Part shown: piece after piece, positions 38,460 to 49,345 of the stretch | Numbering within the stretch: the first letter of the stretch is position 1 | Layout of the letters: every line of letters begins with the position of its first letter | Assembly: GCA_963989245.1 (NCBI GenBank) | Contig: OZ022347.1 | Location: 1,284,551-1,348,550, forward strand | Direction of reading: 5' to 3' | From: Nansenia antarctica | Lineage: Eukaryota; Chordata; Actinopteri; Argentiniformes; Microstomatidae | Length of the DNA stretch: 64,000 nt | Position numbers and translations under genes: made by a program | The notes under the pieces: model-generated | Told to the model about the DNA's origin: nothing | The model's input: only the letters and a program-made list of their open reading frames with translations | Databases searched by the model: none

Positions 38460-40142
38460 TAGGCCAGCTGCTGGGCCTCCGTAAGGGTTCATCACTCCTG
38501 GAGCAGGTGTAGTAGGGGGCCAATATCCTCCTCCTTGGCTCCCCCCTGCGCCCCCCTGGGGCCTGTTGCAGCAGGCACAGGCTAGATGTCCATTCTGGTC
38601 GCATTGGCATGGCTCTAGCATCTCCTTCCCTGCTGCTGTCCATCCCCCTGGTGGTGGTCCTTGGCCAGGCTGTGTGTACATCTGGTATGGAACCGCTTGC
38701 ACCCCTGGTGGCCCTTGTGGGTATGGATACCCCCCTTGTGGCCCCTGTGGGTAGGACTGGTAAGTAGCAGGATACCCCCCTTGTGGCCCCTGTGAGTAGG
38801 ACTGGTAAGTAGCAGTCTGCACTCCAGGTGGCTGTTGCTGTGGGGCTAAAGCCTGCACTCCCTCTATGTTCCTCTCGCTTTCAGTCAATTGCAAATGAGT
38901 CAATATTCTGAGGGATTCTTCGTCTCGTGCCTTCTGTATCTGAATGTTCTTTCGATATAACTCAACTTGATGAGATACGTGGTCTATATAAACAGCTTTG
39001 TTCATGTGTCGTAGCCCCACCACTTCTGCTAGCTTATCCTTAACTGGGGTAGGAAGCCCTTCTTGTATTTTTTCCCTGATTATGGATTTTTCTAAGGGGT
39101 TATCTTCAGCGTCTTTCCCTGTCACACTTCTCCATTGAGAGTGCATACGGGCAATATAACCCCTGGGATTCTCATCCCCCCCCAGTGGCTTCACAATGAT
39201 ATTGTCTGGGTGAATGTGAGTAGGGTAGGTCTCTCTGATTGCTTTCCACAGCCTGCCTCTGTTTGCTGCGAAGAGCTCTGGATCATAAACTGATGTATTG
39301 ATATATCTATGAAGTCCTGCCTTCATCAATATTTCCTGCATTGTATCCAATCCTGCAATAAAAGCTAAGAGTCTTTTCAGGTCTCCCATCGCGACCTGCG
39401 TTCCTGTCAGTATCACATCGACCTCTCGCGTCCACGAATGTCCTCCCTCTTGAAGAACTGGGAGTTTCTCGATCACTTCAGACAAATCTGTATGATGCCA
39501 CGGATGATATTCCATCTTGTTACCCCGAATCAGCACTGGACAGTTCTTTAATGTATTTGATGACATTCGGTGACAATCTCCCTCTTTCTCCGGGCGTCTT
39601 CTCCCACCTTTCCTTTCGGCTGTGGCTATCATCTTCCTGACCTGCGTGTTGTAGCCTCCATCTGCATTGTCGTCATCACTTGAGTCTGCACTGCCATCTT
39701 CGCTGTCATCTTCCTCGTCACTCCTGTCGTCCCCTTTTCCCCTTGGCTCCTTCTTCTTCTTCTGGGAATGATCCTCCAGTGCCTTAGCATATGGAGGGGG
39801 ACTGGAGGCAGGACACTGAGCTATTTTCTGTCCCTCTACCTTAAATAGATCTAAAATAGCTAACTCTAACTTGCGTTTCTCTGATCTAATCTTTCCTCTT
39901 TGATGTGCTTTGTGCCCATTGATAAGTATTTCCAATGTTGCAATTAATTGTAAATTAATGCTGCCCTCTTTCGGCCACGGCTGTTCAATGTATGCCCAAC
40001 GGCTATTCCATTTCGTTGACATTTTGCTAATTTCCCTAACAAGAGGATTCATTTTTTCCACTATAGCCATAGGGGATAACGTAGCCAACATTCCACGATG
40101 TTCACTAATATCTTTTAACAGCTTCGTGGAATTCGACCCCAT
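38457..40142 (-). CDS. gag: Gag polyprotein of the ERV derivative
   Basis: 561 codons, ATG at 40142. The start MGSNST offers an N-terminal glycine for myristoylation. The first 120 residues are matrix-like. A Lys/Glu/Asp/Ser-rich acidic linker follows, then a capsid-like region with a major-homology-type segment (PRGYIARMHSQW). The C-terminal third has tandem Tyr/Pro/Gln/Gly repeats (GPQGGYPATYQSY type) and a single imperfect Cys-His box near residues 512-525, where the first pair is C-X-C rather than C-X2-C. The product would assemble particles at the membrane. The frame is intact, which is unusual for an element lacking RT. Confidence 0.85.
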   Translation of the reverse strand: MGSNSTKLLKDISEHRGMLATLSPMAIVEKMNPLVREISKMSTKWNSRWAYIEQPWPKEGSINLQLIATLEILINGHKAHQRGKIRSEKRKLELAILDLFKVEGQKIAQCPASSPPPYAKALEDHSQKKKKEPRGKGDDRSDEEDDSEDGSADSSDDDNADGGYNTQVRKMIATAERKGGRRRPEKEGDCHRMSSNTLKNCPVLIRGNKMEYHPWHHTDLSEVIEKLPVLQEGGHSWTREVDVILTGTQVAMGDLKRLLAFIAGLDTMQEILMKAGLHRYINTSVYDPELFAANRGRLWKAIRETYPTHIHPDNIIVKPLGGDENPRGYIARMHSQWRSVTGKDAEDNPLEKSIIREKIQEGLPTPVKDKLAEVVGLRHMNKAVYIDHVSHQVELYRKNIQIQKARDEESLRILTHLQLTESERNIEGVQALAPQQQPPGVQTATYQSYSQGPQGGYPATYQSYPQGPQGGYPYPQGPPGVQAVPYQMYTQPGQGPPPGGWTAAGKEMLEPCQCDQNGHLACACCNRPQGGAGGSQGGGYWPPTTPAPGVMNPYGGPAAGL

Positions 40143-42602
40143 TCTACTTGTTCAATATGCTGACAATATTCTATATTAGATAAGGTGTACGCTTCTTACA
40201 ACCCACCTTATTTTGTCTTGTTTGCTAAACAAATGCTAGTCCAATATAACTGTATTAACCATCCCCACAAAAACCCTGCAACTCCAGAATAACAGACTTG
40301 CCTCTTGTGTATGTCAGTGCAGTATTAACTTAAATCTAATAGCTGTGTAAGTACTTTATACTTAAATGTGTTTCCTAATTGTTTATGAATGTGTCACTTA
40401 ATTACTCATTCAATACTAATTACAGTTCTGGTCAACACAATTATTAAATCACAAAGGCTGATCAACACCTAAGTATTCACCGATCCACAAAAACCCTTTT
40501 ACTGCTCAACTATCAAATATGTACTATTCTGCTATTCCTTAATCAAACACTGTGGAAATGACCTAACTAAAATAAAAGATGTAAATTACAAATATTAATC
40601 ACAACCTGTAAAGAAATCGACTTGTCATTGGGAAGGAATAAAATGATTAATTATTCATTACAATCTGTAAGGAAATCGACTTGTTATTTGAAAGGAACAA
40701 AATGATCAATTATCAATTACAATCTGTAAGGAAATCGACCTGCTACTCGGAAGGAATGCACAATCAACTAGACTTAGTCCTTTACACTTCATTGATTTAA
40801 TCCTGTGGAAGAAAACGTCATCCCTAGACCACTATAAACCAATTGATCAAAGTTTTGTGAAAACTGAAAATGAAATAATCTGAATAATTAATTAAATCAA
40901 TTTGTAATTACTTAAATTAATTGAAGTAACCATCCATTTATCATTGTAAAAGACTATGTCGTCGACCTCAGGCGGATGCACTGATGGAGAACCAGTGTTC
41001 CAAAGTGTCCTATCGTATTCCGTCCACTGGAGCGCAGCAAACAATCAAAAATGTCTTATATTGTTTCATCCACTAGAGGGCAGTACACAATTAAAAACGT
41101 CCTATCTTGTTTTATCCACCAGATGGCAGTAAAGAATTAAAAACGTCCTATCGTGTCTCGACCAGTAGAGGCCGCCACACCGAAGATGTTTTACAGAATG
41201 ACTATCTTACCTAAAACTCTCAATCTATCTTTTTTATTTTTACAATCTATCCCTAAATCAATTGTTAAGTGAAATGAATGAATGATTCGTTAGAATTATT
41301 CACTATATCATCATATACATTGATTTAAAACTTATGGAATCAATCAATTGTTCTGGGAAACAGAAAATGAATGCTCTGAATAATTAATTCAACTGATAAG
41401 TAATTAATTAAATTAATTAAAGTAATTTACTATAGAACAATCAATTAAAAACATCAATCTATGAGTGATCTCTACAGATCTCTCGTCAACATTCTATGCA
41501 AGCAGGCAGGGCCGTTTTATTGGGGTCTGTGACCCTGCTGTGATTCTGCTCAGGGAAAGCAGCCTTGTCTAGACTCACGCACAAATTGCCTCATATGTTT
41601 TGAATCTAACCTAAAGTCACAATCTATCTTTACTTTTAACAAACTATGACAAATATCTTTAAACTACGTTAAATCCCCCGATGATCAATTCACTCAATCA
41701 CACGCAACGTGTCTGTATGTTTGAACAACAGGAGAAGAAGGAAGAGAGGGAGGGGCTAGCCTTTGTCCTTCTCTGTGGGGAAACCCCCGCGTGTTTGTAG
41801 CCTGCTTTAAAACAATCTCTTTAACACAATTTGTTTTCATAAACGATTACTTTTCACAACACCGCAATATCAAGACTATCTTTCAATCCAGTTCAACCAC
41901 CATTTATCTCATTCAAACACTCTACGTTCACGTTTCCCTCATAAAGATGGCCTCTGTGTGTGTCCTTCTCAAGGACAAAGAAAAATGGCGTCTAAGAATA
42001 GACTCTCTGACACACTGCAAATGGCGTCTAAGAATGGACTCTCTGACACACTGCAAATGGCGTCTAAATGCAAATGGCGTCTAAACTCCGCCGACAGTAC
42101 ACTGCAAATGGCCGCCCACACAACGGCGTCCTCTCACACAGACAAAGAGTAATGGCGTCTACAGTTCTGCTCATATGTTTTTTCACTGCTACAATACAAA
42201 ATAGACTACCCCGTCCATTTACACCTTAACACAATTCTACACACACACTCACGATATTCCGTAATACCGCTATTAGTTACACAACTAATATCTTAACATA
42301 AAAAAGCGAATTACCAAATTCAGCCCTATATCACCAATATACCAATCTAATCGTATATTTACAAAAACGGACTTCAAAGTCCGGCTCTCACCAACCCCAG
42401 CTTAAAGATTATGAAAAGTGTGTTTCTATTCCAATAAGACTTTACTTTAAGGTTGTTTTAGTCACAAAGAAATTGTTTGAAAACCCAGCTGTTGCACACG
42501 CGCCCCTAGCGGTTTAAACAGAAAAATAGCGCTATTTTAATTCTTACCGTCTTTAGAGCTGTGGCTTGAGCTTAAGTTTTCAAACGTAGATTTCCTTTTT
42601 TG
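40143..42602 (-). other. Long leader of the ERV derivative with short direct repeats
   Basis: About 2.46 kb between primer site and gag without a significant frame. It holds three sets of direct repeats: about 66 bp, three copies, near 40610-40755 (AAGGAAATCGACTTGTTA type); about 55 bp, four copies, near 41005-41175 (GTCCTATCGTGT type); and short AAATGGCGTCTAA units near 41980-42150. Confidence 0.7.
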
Positions 42603-42622
42603 GACTCCTGGCTGGCTCGCCA
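42603..42622 (-). other. Primer-binding site, tRNA-Arg
   Basis: The plus strand GACTCCTGGCTGGCTCGCCA equals the 3' 17 bases of vertebrate tRNA-Arg(ACG) plus CCA, recalled from memory. Four bases separate it from the 5' LTR. Confidence 0.85.
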
Positions 42623-42626
42623 TCAT

Positions 42627-42967
42627 TGTCGTGTATTCTTATTGGTTACGAATCAAACAACAGCTAGTGAGTTTAAGATGATTTAATCCGAGTTACAAAC
42701 AGATTTATACATACACGTGTTTAAGCTGGGGCCTGGTGACAAAAAGAGGCCGCTTCCTCCCTTCCTCGCTGGTTTTCCCTAGTTTCCTAGATCCCTCCCT
42801 CTTATGCAAATACAGTCACAGGTCATAGCCTATCACCTTATCCAGATGGCCATGAGGGCCGTCCCCTGTGATGTCACCACAGCCCCAAGTCCGAGGGGCT
42901 GGTCAGATTACAAGAACCATTGCACAACACTAGAAAATAGGATATATATAGTAGAAAATATACGACA
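42627..42967 (-). repeat. 5' LTR of the ERV derivative
   Basis: 341 bp, reading base for base as the copy at 35583-35923, with TGTCGT/ACGACA ends. Confidence 0.93.
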
Positions 42968-43115
42968 CTGGTCAACGAGGAAGAGCAAGATTCATGATAC
43001 TGGACGACTCTTATGGTCCCCGGGATCATTAAGATCATTAAGGTCATTAAGGTCATTAAGGTCATTACCAACACCTGGCGGGTTATCTGGAACACGAGAG
43101 AGGGTAGACCACACA

Positions 43116-43207
43116 CAGGGTTGCCAGATGAGCTGGTTTTTGGGTGGATTTAGCGATTTTTACACTGTGGTTAGGCTGAAAACGGTCAATCCCATCTGGC
43201 AACCCTG
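43116..43207. mobile_element. Very short hAT-like MITE (92 bp)
   Basis: Ends CAGGGTTGCCAGATG and CATCTGGCAACCCTG. The flanks ACCACACA (43108-43115) and ACCACAAA (43208-43215) form an 8-bp TSD with one mismatch. Confidence 0.8.
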
Positions 43208-43442
43208 ACCACAAAGACTTGTGTTGATTGTGGTCATCATTCAACACTTTCATACACATCATAAAAACTGTCAGAGAAACATGCATTAACCTACATAGAG
43301 GTTCTGCTCAATGTCTTTGTTTAGCCTGTAGATCACATGACAGTGGTGGAGGAGATATTATTGATTGAGACCTTTTGAGACCAATTCTCCCCTAATCTGG
43401 TTCAATAATGGACCGAGAGCTACTTTGACTTAAGATGTGTTA

Positions 43443-44970
43443 CAGTTTTTCTCAATTGCTTTGGTGCATTTCTCTGATCAGAATTAAAATTCTCATAACT
43501 GTTAGTTCAACCTCCACAACATTTAGTCATTTGTGCACATCATAGTAGCAGTTTCTCATTGCTTCCAACAAATTGCAAATGCTTTTGGACATGCATCAAT
43601 TGCTGTCATACAATTCTCTGCTGTTTTATAACATTATCATTTTCTTATGTCATGTCAGTCAAAATGAACTATACTTTTGGATGCTGAATAGTCATTCCCT
43701 ATCAAACTAATAGTCCTCATTTCATTGCTTGAGTCATTACATACAAAAATGTTGAACAAGTTGTCAAAATCTGTCAAGCAAATTTTACACATTTCTTTCT
43801 AATTTTTTCCTGAAAAAACAATTTTTCTCAGGTGAACCTCAGCTTTCACTGATGTGAGGTGTGTGAAGCATTACATGTAATTGTAACCAATGATAAGCCT
43901 CTTCTCCAGTCACTCAGAGCTGAATCCCATGAACCCTCAATTGGCAAGCATATATGAACCGAGCAGGACATAGTGTGTACCCTTTTGACAATACTGTGAC
44001 ACAGAAATAGAAGGTCAGCATCGTGGAAGAGGGGCGAGGATGCGGGGAGGGGACAAAACAGGGGAAGAGGAAGAAGAGGCCAAGTACATAGGCAGATTCC
44101 TGATGAAATGAGGGCTACAATTGTGGACCATGTTGTCAATCACGGCCTCACAATGGCTGAGGCTGGTCGAAGGGTGCAGCCAAATGTTGGGAGAACCACT
44201 GCAAATTCAATTATTCAAACATTTTGTCGGGAGAACAGGTGTGTATATTGGACAGTAATTCAGCACTAAACAATCTGCACTGCACTACTGTCATTTTGTC
44301 ATACATGAAGCTTACAGTGGGACAAGAACTTGTCACTTTTTACATTTTACATTTAGACTTACAGCTTTACTGCAGCACAGATTTACTGTATTGTAGTGTA
44401 AAGTAGTGTTACAGTAAAGATTTGCCATATTTACAGTATGGTACTGTACTGCAGCATTTTACAAGTGGGAAGCACTGTTATTGTACACTACAGTAATATG
44501 GGTTAAAGCAGTGTCTCATGTTTACTGTACATTACTCTAATTTTACTCTTCACCACATAGACAAGACAAGGCAAGACAACCTCGCAGAGGTGGAAAAGGG
44601 TCCCTTTTTGTGCAAATAGTGTATAGTACTGTCTTGAGCATTTTCAGGTAGTGTCACCAAGATCAGACTTTTTTGCATTTGGAAAACACATACAGAGTGA
44701 ACTGTCATAATGAAAACATGACAAAGCCATTTGACTATCTTGTTCATAAACAATGGTGTCAGGACTTTTCATTTTGATGACACTGACACTTTCATTGACA
44801 TGAATACTTGCTTTTGAGGAATGAACTATCCATTTTGAGCAAGTGACACACTTTTGCAGGTTATCAACTAGGTTTTGCAGTTTGTACTAATTGTTTTGAG
44901 AAAAGCACTAACTGTGGTGCAAATGTTAATAGTGATGTGAGAAATGCACCAAAGCGACTGAGAAAAACTG
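43443..44970 (+). mobile_element. IS630/Tc1-like transposon, internally deleted
   Basis: Inverted ends of 31 bp (CAGTTTTTCTCAATTGC... and its complement with few mismatches) sit in TA dinucleotides (43441-43442, 44971-44972). The plus-strand region 44085-44240 encodes a helix-turn-helix domain (IPDEMRATIVDHVVNHGLTM, then EAGRRVQPNVGRTT) typical of these transposases. No DDE catalytic domain follows. Confidence 0.82.
44020..44240 (+). pseudogene. Transposase N-terminal DNA-binding remnant
   Basis: The frame reads an Arg/Gly-rich segment and then a homeodomain-like HTH ending IIQTFCRENR. This is the DNA-binding half of an IS630/Tc1-type transposase. The catalytic half is deleted, so it could at most bind element ends. 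Confidence 0.7.
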
Positions 44971-45249
44971 TAAGGTGAATCTTAAGGAATGAATAAAGAG
45001 GAACACATAGGAAAACAGTGTGTATCAACTAGAGGAGTATATGTCTGTTGCTATAATGTTACCATCTCCATATGGATGAATTAACAAATTCTGGGATCAT
45101 TGTGGCAAACGTTGAAACATAAAGAGAGATTTAGTTCATGTACAGATGCTCACCAGCAGGTGGCAGTAGAACACAGCGTAAATATGAACCATAGTTCATA
45201 AGAGATGGGAAATGAATATGGTTGAGATTCCCCAATACCAAATCAACCA

Positions 45250-45475
45250 CTAGCACCTAGTAAGCAAGTAAGTAAGTAAGTACATAAATAAGTAATGTTT
45301 ATTTATACAGCACATTTACAACAACAAAACAGCCACCCAAAGTGCTTAACAGAAAACACTAATAAAAGAGAAACAAATACACTAAAACAAGGTGCAATAC
45401 AAAACACAGGTGCAGAAATAAAAGTGCAGAAAAGTGCAGTGTCGGGAGGCAGGCTCACCTATACCCAAAACACTA
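45250..45475 (-). repeat. LINE-like 3' tail, antisense
   Basis: (TAAG)n, GTTTATTTATACAGCAC and the CCACCCAAAGTGCTTAACAG segment match, inverted, the sequence at 61690-61880. Confidence 0.7.
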
Positions 45476-45994
45476 GTTATGAGAAGATGGATAGGTGCAA
45501 AATAATATGGAACATTCTACTGTCCTCCCAGAGGGATAGAGGGCTATAACTATATAACTATAACTATAGTTCACCTATCAAGTCCTGTCACTTCTTGACA
45601 AGTGTCCAGAGGGTAGACACTAGTAGTCAATTTGACAGGGCCCAAGTAGTTGTTGTCCAAGTATTTCAAACCCCTTATTACAAAACGAACCACCACTTCA
45701 ATTCATTTATGTTACGACCCCGTATAGAATCTAGGGATATTAAAACTTTAAAACCCAAGCACACAGAAAGATACTACAGCAGAACACACTGTAACAGACT
45801 AACGTTTTAACCGCGCACACACACACAACTCTCAACTTGTGGAATGGCCACTGGCCGATTCTGGGGGTCTCTCCCAGGCTTTTACCCTCCACCTCCACCG
45901 TGATTGAGGATTGAGCACAGGTGTGTCACAGGAGTGTGCCCAATTAGGCCGTCACCATGGCGATAGGCAGGAGGAAGGACAATCACCTGGGAGA

Positions 45995-46089
45995 AACAAA
46001 CAGAACACACACACACACACGCACGCACGCACGCACGCACACGCACACACACACACGCACACACGCACACACGCACGCACACACGCACG

Positions 46090-46167
<78 letters not shown>
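45995..46167. repeat. (CA)n / (CACG)n microsatellite
   Basis: About 170 bp of AC with GCAC interruptions. Frames on both strands are artefacts. Confidence 0.97.
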
Positions 46168-46168
<1 letters not shown>

Positions 46169-46703
46169 TGGACATAACAATTTAGAAGTAATAATTCTAG
46201 TTACCATTTGTGTAGGCTTTCCATTGTTTTGTCATAAATACATACAATTTCGTGACGTTAGAATTTGGTCAAAATTGAGTTTTTTTACATAATCTGATCC
46301 ATTAGGTGTTTATTCATGCCTGTGTGGTGTTATTTTTAAAATGTTGACATTTTCTAGTTAGTAATTAATCAAATACAAAGGTTCCATCTCACAAAACATA
46401 ATGGAATGTAAAAACTTTGACGCTCCATATCTCTGAACTACCCTAAACGGAGATAGAACCTCATCATTCTAAACGGAGATAGAACCTTATCATTCTAAAC
46501 GGAGATAGAACCTTGTCATTCTAAACGGAGATAGAACCTTATCATTCTAAACGGAGATAGAACCTTATTCTAAACGGAGATAGAAGAACCTTATCATTCT
46601 AAATGGAGATAGAACCTTATCATTCTAAACTAGAACCTTATCATTCTAAATGGAGATAGAACCTTATCATTCTAAACGGAGATAGAACCTTATCATTCTA
46701 AAC

Positions 46704-47961
46704 TGCCAAGTCTCACGCAATCGGCGTAAGACTCACGCAATCGCCGTGAGACTCACGGATTTCAACCAGTTCTCACGCTCTCACGCCGCATCTCTATTTC
46801 TCACGCCTAGAAATAACAATTGTTTTACGGGACTTTTATTTTAGAAATTCCTTGAAAGTAAGCTACCGGACATGAGTTTCGTGGCATCTTTCTGCACGCA
46901 CGTTAACTTGAGTCTGCAATCGAAGCGGCAGGCGAGCGCTGATGGAAGGACCTGTGTTCACGCGAGCTGCAAGAACGTAGCAAGCAGTGTTGCCAGATTG
47001 GGCTACTTTTGGTCACACTGGACCTGGCAACCACTGCTTGTTACGTTCTTGCAGCTCGCGCGAACACAGGTTCTTCCATCAGCGCTGGCCTGCCGCTTCG
47101 ATTGCAGACTCAAGTTAACGAGCGTGCAGAAAGATGCCACGGCAGCTTTTAGACCGGTTGGGCTGGACATTGTCAATTCCGTGTGGCAACCGTGGTAGCA
47201 AATGATGTGCTTACATTACAACATCGTATCTGGTAGCCTACTGGACTGGGTTGCACCAATATGGCGTAAGTCATTATAAATGCAGGCATTTAGTAGTTAC
47301 TAAACCCCTAGTTGTTACTAGCTAGTTTCAAACTAGTTGTTTACTCATTTCGGTAGCACTACGCCAATCTTTTGTCAATCTTAGCTAGTAAATACTCAGT
47401 TTTTTTTGGTAACTGTTTTTTGTTTCTCTACTGTAACATAACCAGGTACATTAATAATAATAATAATTAATAATAATTACAATTTACAATACAAATACAA
47501 CAATTGGAGGTCCCTCAAAAAAAATGTGGGCGCGCTGCGCTCGCACAAGATCAACCACCAAAGCCCTCATTCTGACCCAGGAAAAACCCTGGTATGTACT
47601 GTATAACATGATAGCCATCTTGAGCAATGCACTGTATATAAGATGATGACCAAGGGTCTTTCTGCTGCTGACCAAGGGGCTGAGTCCTGTTGATGGGGCC
47701 CATTTTTCTTTTAGAGTCTGTAGGCTACTGTATTTGTTTATTAAGATTTCATAAATATGATATATTGTCTGAATTTTTTTCTTGTTTTATAAAATGTTAA
47801 TTATTTTCTTTTCTTGTGCTGGTTTATTATGAACAACATGTAAAATTGCAGGAAACTAGCACAAATAATTGGGTGGGAGAGAGGAGAAACGTGCACAGTT
47901 TTGGGTCGCTCCACCGGCAAAAAATCTCACTCCAAACTTTTGGTGAAACTTGGCAGCCCTG
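46704..47961. mobile_element. hAT-like non-autonomous element containing a long hairpin
   Basis: Left end TGCCAAGTCTCACGC and right end GGTGAAACTTGGCAGCCCTG are inverted (right end complement begins CAGGGCTGCCAAG). TTCTAAAC flanks both sides, but it is also part of the host tandem unit, so the TSD is not independent proof. Inside is an inverted repeat of about 115-bp arms. Confidence 0.68.
46881..47140. repeat. Long inverted repeat (about 115-bp arms, 27-nt loop)
   Basis: GTGGCATCTTTCTGCACGCA at 46881 pairs with the end of the right arm at 47140. Inner boundaries are near 46996 and 47024. Arms differ at only a few positions. Confidence 0.9.
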
Positions 47962-48078
47962 TTCTAAACGGAGATAGAACCTTATCATTCTAAACGGAGA
48001 TAGAACCTTATAATTCTAAACAGAGATAGAACCTTATCATTCTAAACGGAGATAGAACCTTATCATTCTAACGTCACG

Positions 48079-48640
48079 ATTTGTAGCGCTTCGCTAACAT
48101 CTTGTCTGATCCGATCTGTCAACATGATTGAAAGTCATGTCAATGGGTGTCTTAGCATGTCACCATCAAGACTCTTCCGACACTCACACATTGCATCCAT
48201 AACATCAACGACCCTAGCGCACAGGCAAATTGCACTTTATAACTGTAACAATTAATTCAATACTTTCATAACCGCCGTCAGCCGCCTCACTAGTTCGGTT
48301 AGGCTGTTTAGCCTGCTTGTTTTTGGCCGAATTCCAACTCGACGCCTCTTCAATTTAGCTCCAATTTAGCGTCTGGATGCAGACTTGACAGGTTTCTAGA
48401 CTTCTCCGTGGGTTGCTGGAGCGTCTTCAGTCTCCCCGCTAAATGAAAGTCATTCTCTCGACCGGACGGGGCCGTGAATCGCATCAGAGGCAGTTTAGAT
48501 CAAAGATAATGTCTTGTGAAGGAATGAGATTAGTTCCCTTTGTTGGCGAAATCTGATGGTGTGAACCGGCTGATTGCATAACAAGCGCGACCTTGTCGCG
48601 GGGGGGTCTGCCGAACACGTAATTAGGCCCTCGTATGGAC
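48079..48640. other. Unassigned DNA
   Basis: No repeat ends or coding exons recognised. Confidence 0.4.
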
Positions 48641-48644
48641 GGCA

Positions 48645-48912
48645 TCCAACTACATAGACGTGAGTCCTCCCTCTCTTCTCTCCTCCCTCTCTCCCTCCTC
48701 TCCCTCCTCCTCTCTCCTCTCCTCCTCTCACCCTCCCTCTCTCCCTCCCTCCCTCCTCAACTACATAGACGTGAGTCCTCCCTCTCTCCTCCCTCCCTCC
48801 CTCCTCTCCCTCCATCCCTCCTCTCCCTCCTCTCTCCCCCCCTCCCTCCTCAACTACATAGACGAGAGTCATCTCTCTCTCCTCTCCTCCTTCCTCTCCT
48901 CCCTCCATCTAC
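48645..48912 (+). repeat. CT-rich repeat with CAACTACATAGACGTGAGTC units
   Basis: Three copies of the 20-bp motif (third with GAGAGTC), each followed by a CCTCCCTCTCTCC block. Confidence 0.85.
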
Positions 48913-49224
48913 AAGTAATTAGGCCCTCATATGCGCGGCATTACCGGATCGCCACAGAAAAGAGATGAGAAGACGTGGCTTGTCTGAGCTGTTTATCGTC
49001 ACCGGCGCTGCTGTTGTCGATACCGCCTTTGAATAACGGCTCCCGCCGGCTGAGTGGAGTCAGCGAAGCCTTAACCAGCAGAGATCAAACCCTGGTCTTA
49101 CACTCCTGATCGTTCATGATCAGCCTCTTGAAGAGCTCTAGGGGGTGTGCAGACGTTTGTTCCAGTCCTGGGTCAAAACAAGCAAGCAAGCCTAAACCCA
49201 ACTGAGCTACCGCAGCAGATGCTG

Positions 49225-49345
49225 ACGGATAGTGCTGGCCTAGTGGATAGTGAGTTGGTGATCGGAAAGGTCATGAGTTCAAACCCCACCTGGGAACACC
49301 ACCACTAGTGTGCCCTTGAGTATGGCATTTAGCCCTAAGAGACCA
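49225..49345 (+). mobile_element. tRNA-derived SINE
   Basis: Pol III A box TGGCCTAGTGG (49236-49246) and B box GAGTTCAAACC (49275-49285) lie 28 bp apart. A non-tRNA part (GTGTGCCCTTGAGTATGGCA) follows. Confidence 0.75.

Larger units (their letters stand above)
35583..42967 (-). mobile_element. Endogenous retrovirus derivative with large pol/env deletions, minus strand
   Basis: A 7.4-kb unit with two 341-bp LTRs that I read as identical. It has a 4-bp target duplication CTGG (35579-35582, 42968-42971), a primer site matching tRNA-Arg, and a purine tract next to the 3' LTR. Inside are a 2.4-kb non-coding leader, an intact Gag frame, an in-frame UAG, and a pol frame that jumps from protease to RNase H and ends after the integrase zinc domain. 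RT, integrase core and recognisable env are absent. The same-frame amber layout and tRNA-Arg primer suggest a gamma/epsilon-like fish retrovirus source; I recall a tRNA-Arg primer for snakehead retrovirus. Confidence 0.88.
46250..48078 (+). mobile_element. TIR element copy with 26-bp array, split by a hAT-like insertion
   Basis: Starts CGTGACGTTAGAATTT, matches 3771-4180, and ends TTCTAACGTCACG at 48078, giving inverted ends CGTGACGTTAGAA. The 26-bp arrays occupy 46444-46703 and 47962-48072 on either side of the insertion. Confidence 0.75.

Noticed and set aside
45882..46292. Cys/Val and His/Thr repeat proteins
   Set aside because: Translations of the CA microsatellite.
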